NCBI GenBank assembly: GCA_010015675.1
Contig: ML976981.1
Coordinates: forward strand, 1,081,885 to 1,103,249
DNA: 21,365 nucleotides
DNA from: Byssothecium circinans
Taxonomy: Eukaryota > Ascomycota > Dothideomycetes > Pleosporales > Massarinaceae
Direction: 5' to 3'
The first letter of the stretch is position 1; each line of letters begins with the position of its first letter. Position numbers and translations under genes: made by a program. Under the pieces are notes generated by a model. It ran no database searches. It saw nothing but the letters and a program-made list of their open reading frames with translations, and was not told where the DNA came from. Shown piece after piece: positions 10,246-19,140 of the stretch.

Positions 10246-10370
10246 CTATAAACCTTAGTGCTATCTATAGGAAGCACGTCACTATTCAAGCTAAGGACGT
10301 TAAGCATGTTATTAGTGTTAGCAAGATTCTTGCTCTATATAGCAAGATTCTATAGGACTTACCCACCTAA

Positions 10371-10672
10371 TGCTGTATCTTACTATGCTACCTATCTCCT
10401 ACATGTCAAGCTTAAGGGTATTAGGTGGTATAAGGCATAACTACTAGCATTAAATAGATATTATCTATAAAGTATAGCTTTCTATACTACTTAATTTAAG
10501 GAGTTATAATGGACTAGAACATGGAAGGTTTCTAGCATACTAGCTAGGATAGGTAGCTTAACTATCTAAATGAAAAAGCTTTATTACGTAACTACTCTTC
10601 TTCTCTACCCTAAGTAATAAATCGCTCCGTAAATTCTAATTCCCATTTACGAAAATTAGAAGGATCTTACCC
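10371..10672. other. Right end of insert: inverted terminal motif and hairpins
   Basis: No gene recognised. At 10622-10635 lies the partner of the left-end inverted repeat. Immediately after it are two overlapping dyads: CGTAAAT (10628-10634) with ATTTACG (10645-10651), and TTCTAATT (10634-10641) with AATTAGAA (10654-10661), all exact. A hairpin just inside the 3' end is expected of Helitrons. The next bases, GGATCTTACCC, lead straight into the gypsy integrase frame; no clear CTRR end followed by T is evident. Confidence 0.55.
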
Positions 10673-11400
10673 TAACGCCTGCACTCTATGAATGCGATAG
10701 AGTTTTATGAGAGTGATGACAACGTCCTTGTTTTCTAGCCTACCATTAATATTAATGCGTTTAACTATAGACTACCTGCAAATAAGGTCCTTATAGATGA
10801 ACTTCACGACTAATTTAGCATTATTCTTTCTAAGAGCCTGCGCTTCTAGCTACCTAGTCATCTACTCTCTTACGACTACTAGGTATTTAAATCCTCTAAC
10901 ATTTGGCATGTAGACCACATCAAGGCTAACTTAATCCTAAAGGACAACGGTAAATGTTGAATAAAGGGCGTCACGTTTCTAATAGTAGGCTTTTCTCTAG
11001 CATTAGTCATAGGGCTAGATAAACTAGATTATGCATGCCTAAATGCCTTCCTACTAGTATCTTAAGGCTACTACTAAGGCAACCCCATTCGCCCCTCTAT
11101 AACTAATCTACTTATGGATAGTGATAATAATCGCGGCCTAGATGTCTAGATTATCAACGACTTATTTTAGGGTTACATTTCTTAAGGTCTTCTTAAATAG
11201 GATTCTATCTAACGTGTAGAATATAAGGGCGTATTTCTTCTAGGCTCTAAGCTCTTTCTAGGAGGCTCCCTTAGATATTTCCCCTCGCAGGAGGAACCTC
11301 GCAATATGATTAGATTCAACGCCGTACGTGTCGTTTAACACCTAGCTGATATCCTTAGTATAGTTTACCTTAGTAAGGCTTACAAAGGTTAAGACTACAT
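10673..11400 (-). pseudogene. Ty3/gypsy integrase relic, N-terminal and catalytic core half
   Basis: The minus strand reads LDVVYMPNVRGFKYLVVVRE, the start of the integrase catalytic core of fungal gypsy elements; the first catalytic Asp is kept. It goes on through LRKNNAKLVVKFIYKDLICR to INGRLENKDVVITLIKLYR. There the usual D-G-G-P-E-N has become N-G-R-L-E-N, so the second catalytic Asp is lost by a G-to-A change. The frame ends in IHRVQAL at 10673, where the insert begins. The continuation is at 1173-1. Upstream the zinc-binding region is poorly readable. Confidence 0.88.
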
Positions 11401-12900
11401 TTAATTAGAAGGCTGCGTTTTAGCTAGTTAATTAGGTTATCTTAATTATTTTACATAGCGTCTAGTTAATAAATTCCTTAATATTGTCCTAGGTTTCCTT
11501 CAGTGGTTCCTAATCCTCTGGCTTTAGGTATTAGGATAGCGCATTAGGGATAACATTCTTCTTACCTAGCTTATATATAATGGTGAAATCCCACATTATA
11601 ATCACACCTAGCTAGCGATTCATAAGAGATCCTGGAAGGTTAGTTGACGCGCGGTTAAGCTAAGTGATAAGCGTTTTAGCATCTGTTTCAATAGTGAAAT
11701 AAATCCTATAGAGCTAGATTCTAAACTTTTTTAGTGCCTAGAGAATAGCGCGGCATTCTAATTTTATAGAATCCTATTTAGCTTCATTAATTAACTAGAG
11801 CATGCTTTTAAATTAAATTAGGTGTTACTTATTATTAGCGTCTACTTACTCTATTAACGCCCTGCCACCTTTACCTAATATATTAATACTAAGGTAAACC
11901 TCTTTACCTTTATAGTTAAGGCTGACCAGGGCTGGGGCCGTAGTGATAGCTTCCTTAAGTGCGATTATAGCTATTCGCTAAGCGTCTTCCTATTACTATT
12001 CCTATTCTTATCGCAGGAGCTTGAAGAGAGGCTTAGCTATAATCATAAAGTAGAAAATCTAGATTTAGTAATAGACATAAATGCCTAGGAACATGTAGAC
12101 TTTAGTAACATTCTTGCATTTAGGCTAATTAATGATTTTAATGACCTTCTTTTTCTAAGGGTGGTAACTATTAGAATTAACCTTATACCCTATAACCTTA
12201 ATTCTTTTAAATCCCTAGAAGCACTTAGTTCCTAAGACTGTTGAGCCAGCTTATTTAACATCTACGAGAATATAGTCTATTTACTAGAGGTGCTTAAGGA
12301 TAAACTACTGAATTCCTAGCAGCGCTTCTTATTAGTGGTAGTTGGTTTTCAGGCCTCTAATGCACACGTTATTAATAAAAGGCAAGTAATTGTGTAGTAT
12401 ATAGTTAAATAACATCTTTATAATTACCTATAGAAACGCAGCTAGTATATTCATGACTCCTATAGGTAGGGTGCATTGCTAAACTAGGCCTTATAGTCTA
12501 TAGAAAGCCATGATATCTCTACTATCCATATAGAGCTCTATTTAGTCATACCTAGAGAAATAGTCTATAAAGGTGAGTATGCTACACCCTGCAAATTTCT
12601 CTAAGAAATCATTAGCACATGGTAGTAGATTTGCATCCTAGATAGTTACTAAGTTAATTTTCTAAGTATTATTAATTAACTAATATCCTTTATCTTTCTT
12701 AGGGACCAAGAACCATGGATTTTAGTACTAGCTATCGCATATTTCCAGCGTCCCTCGCTGGATCCGCTCGTTGAACATCTTGGTAGCTTCCACTTCTAGC
12801 TTTTTAGGTGGTTGAAATGCCCTAACTTGCCACGCCTAGTAAGGCTTCGTTTTGATTTTATATAGTAGTGAAACTAATGGGTAAATTCAGCTAGATTTAT
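11400..12900 (-). pseudogene. Ty3/gypsy reverse transcriptase and RNase H relic
   Basis: The RT start reads PPKKLEVEATKMFNERIQRG and then NPWFLVPKKDKGY, as in fungal gypsy RTs. The palm continues with LTFIDYFSRYD and LPIGVMN. The catalytic F-x-D-D box appears as FINNV at 12362-12379: both Asp have become Asn. RNase H follows (about 11950-11430) with APALVSLNYKGKEVYLSIN, KLECRAIL, YFTIETDAKTLIT and the tail YKLGKKNVIPNALS, which matches the Y-x-P-G-K-x-N-x-x-A-D-A-L-S end of fungal gypsy RNase H. It lies between protease (upstream, higher coordinates) and integrase in the normal order. Non-functional from active-site changes as well as stops. Confidence 0.9.
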
Positions 12901-13849
12901 AAAAAGTATATGTAATAGCTAATTCTTAATTTAGTAGCACTTGTAGAAGCATCTCCTTTTCTAATAGCTGTAGTTCTTCTCTAATATTCATGGTCCTAAT
13001 TTATTCTAGCGTAAGCTAGGTTCCTCTAGGAAAAGGTGAATGTCACTTTTTAAATAAATGGTCATATAGCCTAATATCTAGCCTACGAAGGCTATCACGT
13101 AGCAGCTGTGCTTTAATTACGGTTTTCTTCTAAAAGGGATCCCCAAACTCCATAGGCTAAGATAGTTATAGTTCATTAATAGGCTAAACCTTCACCCCTA
13201 CTTACTTATACATAGTATTTACCTTAGAATAGTGCGCATTATAAGGCGTTTCAAAGTGCCTTTCTTGTTGTAGCGCTAATTCAAGTGTTATTGCTAATAA
13301 TTCTATGCTCTACGAGGCGCGCTACAATTATCACTACAGGCTAGAGGCAAGAAGCTCATAGGCTTCATCCTTATTATCAGCGTCTGTTTCGCCCATTAGC
13401 TCATTATATTTAGTGATAGCTAATACGGCGCTTTCAAGATTACTACTATTCATCCCACCAGTAATCCATGCCTATTCCCTAAGGTCTTTCTAGTCTAGCT
13501 AGGCCAGAAGGCTTAGGTAAAAATTTAGCGCCAGGATTTTAGGCTCATTTAAATGCACTATATTATATAATAGGTAGCCTATTTACTCTATAAGTTCGTT
13601 TACTAAAGCGTGGCCCTCTCTTTTCACCAGCCTAATAATTGCCGTACTGGCTAGCAGCTGCATTTAATGGTAGGGAGCTAAACTAGTTAGCTAAGTAGCT
13701 ATAAATATAATATTATAGTCTCCTTTTAAGGAAATAATCTAGTAGCTAATTCTTCCTATAGTATTAAACTAGAGGGATACTCTAGGTTAAGGCACACTAG
13801 GGGACCCTAAGGATGATAGATCTACTTAAGTATTTGATAAGCTAGAAAT

Positions 13850-14062
13850 AGGTAAGCGTTATTACTAAGCTAATAGTTACAGGGACGTTATATGCGGTAC
13901 CTATAAACATAGTTTATTAGCTATTAGCCATAATTAGACTATTAGACCCATCTCTAACCTTATACGGGAGTTATAGGGCATTTGCAGCTGATTCTCTCAT
14001 TAGGTTAATTATTAACCTAGTGTTAATAAGACACTTAACTTGATTACTATTAATAGCGGCCT
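13850..14062 (-). pseudogene. Ty3/gypsy aspartic protease relic
   Basis: The minus strand at about 14060 reads AINSNQVKCLINTRL where family proteases have A-x-I-D-S-G-A-Q, so the catalytic D-S-G is now N-S-N, again by G-to-A changes. It is followed at family-like distance by TMFIGTAYNVPVTI, the flap-distal strand region. Just upstream DNCY*RDRDSGYIIT may be the remains of a gag zinc knuckle, but only one Cys remains and that part is weak. Confidence 0.7.
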
Positions 14063-14064
14063 AC

Positions 14065-16388
14065 ATTTGTAGTAGCTTATTTAACGTAATAATGTAACCG
14101 CTATCTCTATCACGCTAGTAGCAGTTATCCTTAGTTAGTTAGTCCTAGTTTTCATTATATAGGTTACTAGTCCTATTGATTTAGGTAGCCCTTAATGAAT
14201 TTAAGCTATAGTACGTGATTACGTTACATCCTGCAGCGTGCTTAGCAGTAGTCGCTAGGGTGATATCAGTTACATCTTATCTAATAAGAGGCTGCTAGGT
14301 GCACCTAGCAGCGTCTAATTAAAGAAGAAATCTAGAGTTATTACTATAGCGACCATTATATATAGTCGTGTTTAAGAAAGTTTTAACTATGTTTATTTCA
14401 GCGACTCTAGCCTGTGTGTGTAGTTTAGTGGCATCTTTAGAAGCTCTTTTCTATAGTAGCTCCTAAAGAGGCTTTTTAAAAGTGGGATAAGTAAGAAGGT
14501 TTCTAATAGTAAGACCCTTAACTTCTTAGGTTAGCGCGGTAATAAGGGTCTAGTTAGTAGTTATATTAATAGCATTCTTAATAGATTCTTTATTAGTTAC
14601 TGTAAACTACACTCCTCTTTTAGTAATGTAAGGTAGGTTCGTATAGTTAAAGGGAGAATTCCGTTAGCTTTCATCTTTGAATAGCTAGATAGTTTCTAGT
14701 AAGTTAGAGTTAATTCTACGCTAGATTTAGTTGATTAATAGGTCCCTTTCTTACTTAGCGCACTAACGCTGCTCTTATTACTTATATCTTTTAACTTGAG
14801 TTTGCGGGGCAGAGCCTAGAGGAGCCTGCCTAGCTTCATTTCTAGGTGCTAGCCGCTAGGCGGGCGACGCCTCATATCATAGTTAGAGAATAATGTGGTT
14901 TCTATCTACTAGATTAAGGTTAAAGACTTCCTTAACTAGGTAGAAGAATTACTTATCCTAGTTAGTTATTAATATTATTACGTTATCCTACGTCTAGCTA
15001 GCATCCACGTTTACGACTTTAACGAAGTTGCTCTTCTTAGGTAGCCGCGCAGCCTAGTCTTTGCATACCTCGTGGAAGGATTGCTTAATAGCATCTATCA
15101 GGACTCTAAACTTAATAGAAATAGCATTCTTTAGCCACTATATGATACCATGCCTTATAGGTCCCCCTTTAACCTAACTAAATCCTAAATTGCGTGGGCC
15201 ATAGTACTAGTATTAGTTATTATCTTTGACTACTTCGTAAGCCTAGCCATGCATGCGAATATCTAGCAGGTCTGTATAATCCTTAACAGCGTAATTAGTG
15301 CTCCTATAGCTAAAATACTGCAAAGCTTACTAGGGCTGATTGTTACTCTACCTCTATACAGACCACGACCCATTATTCCTCTGATTTATCTATGGTAGGT
15401 GATTTTGCTAGCTTAACCTTTCTTACTAATGATAAGGACCAATAAGATGAGTTAGGAAGTAGGCGTAGTTCTTAGGATCCTAAAGATATAGCTTAACGTG
15501 GCTTTAGTTAGTAAGCTAGAAGACTAAGGCGGCGTCTAGATTTAGGCCCTTAAATTAGTTGACTAAATATTCTAAGTCTAGGTCAACCTCTAAGGATTAT
15601 AGCTTTTCTAGCTTTAATAAAGACGGCTCATCATGGCGTGTTAGCTCTTAGTGCGTAAGAGGCTAGTAGGCCATCTCCTCCTTAACTATGTTCTTAAGCT
15701 GCTATGCTTTAATAATACTCTCCTTTTCTTAGTGCTTGTAGAAGCCAACACGTTGCTTTGCTATGCTCTTCATATATTTATAAATTTTATCTATGTTATA
15801 GGTATTGATGGTCTCTCCTTTTAGCTAGCTAGATTCTAGCATGTGGAACATCACTATTTCCTTATCCTACTAGCTAAGGCCTTGAAAGTAATACTACCCT
15901 TTCTCCTATTCTATAACCTAGCTAGTAGTAATGCAATTAGTAAGGTAGATAGACATATTAGTGTAGTACTCTATAATAGGTAGTAGGTATTTCACGCATT
16001 TATTAACGTAGGTCTTAAGGTACGCGTAAGTACTATGGCGTTACCCTATATCTATGTCTTCCTAGTTATCCTTCATTTTGCTCTAGACACCTTCTTAGTT
16101 ATTCTTTATAAATTAGGGAAACTGCATTACTATCTTCCTAATCTTTATTAAATACTAATCTAGTAATATCTACAGCCTATCCCTATCCGTCTACGCTGCG
16201 TTCTAAGCTATATAATTGTACGCCTCTAGCTATTCTAATATATTGTGCCCCTTAAAGATATTAAGATAGCTCCATAGGGGCTTTAGCTTAATAAGTGCTA
16301 GATAAGGGCGTGCCTCTAACATCCTTCTAGTTCGTAGTATATATCCTGTTAATTTATTATCTAATTCTTAATCTAATATAAACGTCAT
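14065..16388 (-). pseudogene. Ty3/gypsy gag relic
   Basis: The start ATG at 16388 opens a frame reading MTFILD*ELDNKLTGYILR and then RTRRMLEARPYLALIKLKPL. Stops fall at places where a Gln suits, and the frame continues past 15600. It is a long helical, charged protein with CVKYLLPIIEYYTNMSIYL in the middle and KEEMAY*PLTH further on, resembling the capsid-type gag of fungal gypsy elements by position and length rather than by a decisive motif. The portion between about 15100 and 14100 is poorly readable. The leader repeats lie directly upstream. Confidence 0.65.
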
Positions 16389-16484
16389 ACTTAATGCTCC
16401 CTAGCTATGAGTGCTAGTTTATATAGTTCTTAAATAGTTTTTTAGGTGGTTGAAAGTTACTAAAATGATTAGCCACCTTCTACA
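16389..16484. other. Short spacer before gag
   Basis: It contains TTTAGGTGGTTGAAA at 16441-16455. The same 15 bases recur near 12809, where they encode FQPPK at the start of the RT. The match may mean a small internal duplication or chance. Confidence 0.35.
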
Positions 16485-16724
16485 GCTACTCCCTAGCCGT
16501 GCCGTGGTTTTGTGCTGCTCTTTAGCCTTGCATAAAGTAGGTTAGTTGCTCCCTAGCATGGTTTTAAGATTAGCTAAAGGTTACTAAGACTATCAGCTAC
16601 TCTCCTATAGCTGCTCCCTAGCCATGCTATAGTTATATGCTACTCCCTAGCTTTGCACACGTACGCTGCTCCTTAGCTTTGCGTATTAGTTGCTCTTTAG
16701 TAGTGCTGCTCCCTAGCTTTGCAC
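16485..16724 (-). repeat. Degenerate tandem-like array in the gypsy leader, about nine copies
   Basis: Units close to GCTGCTCCCTAGCTTTGCA (plus strand) start at about 16485, 16514, 16545, 16596, 16610, 16639, 16665, 16689 and 16705, separated by short variable spacers. In element orientation each reads TGCAAAGCTAGGGAGCAGC, so the array occupies the untranslated leader between the putative primer-binding site and gag. Repeats there might act in RNA packaging, translation or promotion; nothing in the sequence decides between these. Confidence 0.75.
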
Positions 16725-16806
16725 TAAAGTTAGTTTCTATTACGTTGGCGCGATTGCAGGCCCCTATGTGGCTTAGCGTTGGATTCTGAATCCTTATTTA
16801 CTGAGA

Positions 16807-16821
16807 GGGCTCTTGGCGCCA
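16807..16821 (-). other. Candidate primer-binding site of the minus-strand gypsy
   Basis: On the minus strand this reads TGGCGCCAAGAGCCC. It starts with TGG, as do sites that pair with the CCA end of a tRNA, and sits just upstream of the leader array where the site should be. It is less mutated than its surroundings. The tRNA was not identified and the adjoining LTR end does not show a clean CA, so this is tentative. Confidence 0.35.
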
Positions 16822-16829
16822 GAAGCGGT

Positions 16830-17240
16830 AAACTTTCTTATCATGAAAATTAGGCCCGGCGTGAGCGTCCCCTCTAGTTATTGATGCTAAACGTCGCGAT
16901 ATTTCTACTCTCTAGCTTTAGTGTGATGCCTTATATAGATACTCTTAGTACTATATATCTCTTATTCTTTTAGTAACTATTACTTGCTAAACTCTTTTTA
17001 GCTATGGCGAGTGGCCACTATTATAATCTAAGCAAACGTAGCTATCTCTATAACGTATCACAGATATAAGCCTAGGCATGACCTCTAAATAAGCTAGCGT
17101 AGCTCATACAACTCTAATTTGGCTTATGGTATGGAATACTCGCAGAGGGAAAACATATTTAGTAGCTAAAGTAATTATATTCTTTTCTATACTAATTAAA
17201 GAGTAGTAGTAAACATTCTATCCCCTTTAGTAGGTATTAA
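16830..17240 (-). other. Possible 5' LTR zone of the minus-strand gypsy
   Basis: Non-coding DNA of about 400 bases between the candidate primer-binding site and the point where the second gypsy becomes readable. An LTR is expected here by position and the length is reasonable. The partner LTR is outside the window, so no repeat comparison was possible and no TG...CA ends are clear. Confidence 0.3.
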
Positions 17241-17244
17241 AACT

Positions 17245-19140
17245 AGCTACTATATACTAACCTAACCCCGTGACTATAGGTTGAGCTATTAGTCACTCTA
17301 TGCCACGGCATAGTAGATACCTTTAAATAATAGTAAGCCTAGTTAGTAGGCGCTAAATACTAGGTAGAGGTATATTTAGATTACTAGAACCTAATAAGTT
17401 TCATGATAACTAAGAAATTTAACTAACGATAGGTTAGATAGGCTAAGATAATGGTAGATTATGATTTTAAGGTATACTATTACCTAGGATCACTAAATAG
17501 AGTGGTAGATGCTCTTAGCTAAAGATCTAACCTTCTAGAGATAAATCAATCTATTATGCATAATATAGTTTTATAAAAAAAATAGATAGATAATTAGTCT
17601 ATAACTAACCACGACTAGTCTAGGGAACTTTAGTTAAGTAACTAGCTAAGGTAGCTAAGGTTGCATAGCTATAGGATAAGAAGCTTAAAGAGCTTACCTA
17701 AGGGCCTAAAAAACCCTAATTAACTAAAGTAGCTAGGATTGATTACTAGGGATTAGAAGTACACGACTTCGTAGACTATAGCTAATTAACCTTAGAATAG
17801 AAGGTAGAGTATAACTTAGTTAAGTACCTTAAGGCAGGGCTACCCTAAGATAAGGAATAATAGATTATACTACACGAAGCTCACGTACTAACCCTAATAT
17901 AAAAACTACACGAGTCTAAGGAATACGGACACCTAGGGATTAATGAAATAATTCAACAAATTTTAAATAAGTACTTAATACCTAATGTATGAAAAGCAGT
18001 TCAAGATATGATAGGTAACTATTTGGCATGTTCTAAGAATAAGCCTAAGAGATATAAGCCCTACGGATTACTTTAATTACTAGAACTACCCGCATGCCTA
18101 TAGATTAGCGTTATGATAGACTTTATTATAAAGCTCCTAAAATTGTTAGAACCTAGATTAGCACGACTATACGACTTAATATTAGTAATTATTAACTAAT
18201 TAACTAAAGCATTAATATTCGTACTAATAGAAGAAATAGTTATAGCTAAAAAAATAGCTTATAAGGTAACTAAGGCACTTATTAGTTAACATGGTGTATT
18301 AGAATAGTTTATTACTAATTATAAGACACTATTTACCTCTAAATATTAGAGCACGTTTCTAGCAAAGCTAAGAGTTAATAAGAGGCTTTTAACTAGCTTC
18401 TATCTATAGATAGATAGTTAGACGGAATGAATAAACTAGACACTAGAATAGTATCTAAGAATGTACGCTAATAAGCTATAGGATAACTAAGTTAAACTCC
18501 TACTAATAGCGTAATTAGCTTATAATAGCACGAGATCTTCAACAACAGGATACTCGCTGCATTACGTGAATTATGGATATAAGCTAATTGCTCATTAAAA
18601 TCCTAAGGACGTTAAGAGTCTTTTAGCTAAAGCTAACGATAAGGCACGACTACTTCATAAACTACACGATAAATTAAGCTAATAAATTGCTTAAAGGAAC
18701 CTTATAATAGCTAGGTTAGTAAATAAGAAAAGGCTTAAAGAACTAACCCTTAAAGAGGGGGATAAAGTTTTCCTATTATAAAAAAACCTAAAAACTAAAT
18801 GGCTATGCGGCAAATTAGATAACCTCTAGATAGGACTATTCTAGATCCTAGAGGTTAAAGGACTAGTAATATTCAGACTAGATCTCCTTAAAGGTATGCG
18901 CATACACCCTATCTTTTATAAATCACTCCTTAAACTAGCACCACCAGACGCCGAAGTTGAAACACGGATTAAGCTTAAAGATGAAGACTATGAGGTTGAA
19001 AGGATTAAAGACCTATAGAAATTCAAACGTTAGTAGAAGTACTTAGTTAAGTGGAAAGACTAGCTAGAAAGCTAGAATACCTAGGAACTAATATAAAATC
19101 TTACGGGCTATAATAATTTAGTAAAGGATTATTACTAATA
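17245..19140 (+). pseudogene. Second Ty3/gypsy relic: RNase H end, integrase and chromodomain (chromovirus type)
   Basis: RNase H is recognised from LVGAKY*VEVYLDY*NL (about 17340-17395) to YYYLGSLNRVVDALS (about 17470-17520). The integrase zinc region has HESKEYGH and NYLACSKNK, with the first Cys of the C-x2-C pair now Tyr. The core has SVMIDFI (first Asp kept), FITNYKTLFTSKY (second Asp now Asn) and QTE*IN (Glu kept). After KEGDKVFLL and GMRIHPIFYKSLLKL, a chromodomain at about 18986-19138 reads YEVERIKDL*KFKR, KYLVKWKD and NT*EL. Chromodomains in this position direct integration to heterochromatin. The RT and everything upstream are missing, apparently cut by the minus-strand gypsy. Confidence 0.88.

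Larger units (their letters stand above)
9624..10370 (+). pseudogene. Histone H3-like (H3 variant) gene relic with introns
   Basis: H3 forms the nucleosome core with H4. The start at 9624 gives a basic tail (MAAKKN*GKLPAKAPHGRAS) in frame 0. In the next frame, from about 9888, RAPIYKGPSKGGPRIRRYK aligns with the H3 stretch ending REIRRYQ at equal spacing. VALFRRLVRKVLQNN (from 10054) matches the alpha-1 end. RFQSRALDALQ-type sequence with AFLVDIL (about 10120-10190) matches alpha 2, with * in place of the Gln of FQS. After a 50-base intron, NLSAIYRKHVTIQAKDVKHV (from 10251) matches alpha 3. Loop 1 is about five residues longer than canonical H3 and the C-terminus is extended past the usual end, both as in divergent or centromeric variants. 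Stops fall at Gln-like codons. Which H3 class it is, and whether it was captured by the Helitron, is inference. Confidence 0.75.
1174..10672 (+). mobile_element. Helitron-like insert nested in gypsy integrase, with extra gene cargo
   Basis: The limits come from the interrupted host element: the minus-strand integrase frame is readable down to VQAL at 10673 and resumes as NNP*G at 1173. About 9.5 kb lies between, holding a RepHel gene, an unrecognised convergent gene and a histone-H3-like gene. The ends carry an imperfect inverted repeat: 1171-1184 read in reverse is TCGCTCCGCAAAAT, and 10622-10635 is TCGCTCCGTAAATT, two mismatches in 14. Overlapping hairpins lie at 10628-10661. Helitrons normally have a 5' TC, a 3' hairpin followed by CTRR, and insert between A and T without a duplication; I could not fix such ends, so the exact borders are uncertain by tens of bases. 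A dispersed paired motif (GTATTAG twice, 11-12 bp apart) is confined to this interval. Confidence 0.75.

Noticed and set aside
10258..10440. 60-codon open frame on the plus strand
   Set aside because: It overlaps the H3-like gene in another frame; the frame starting NLSAIYRKHV at 10251 has the H3 match, so this is a shadow.
16485..16724. CRISPR-like array
   Set aside because: Units vary in sequence and spacers are short and irregular; the setting is a eukaryotic retrotransposon leader.
16770..16830. tRNA gene suggested by GGATTCTGAATCC and the GGCGCCA end
   Set aside because: The dyad leaves a single-base loop rather than a seven-base T loop, and no D or anticodon arm could be drawn.
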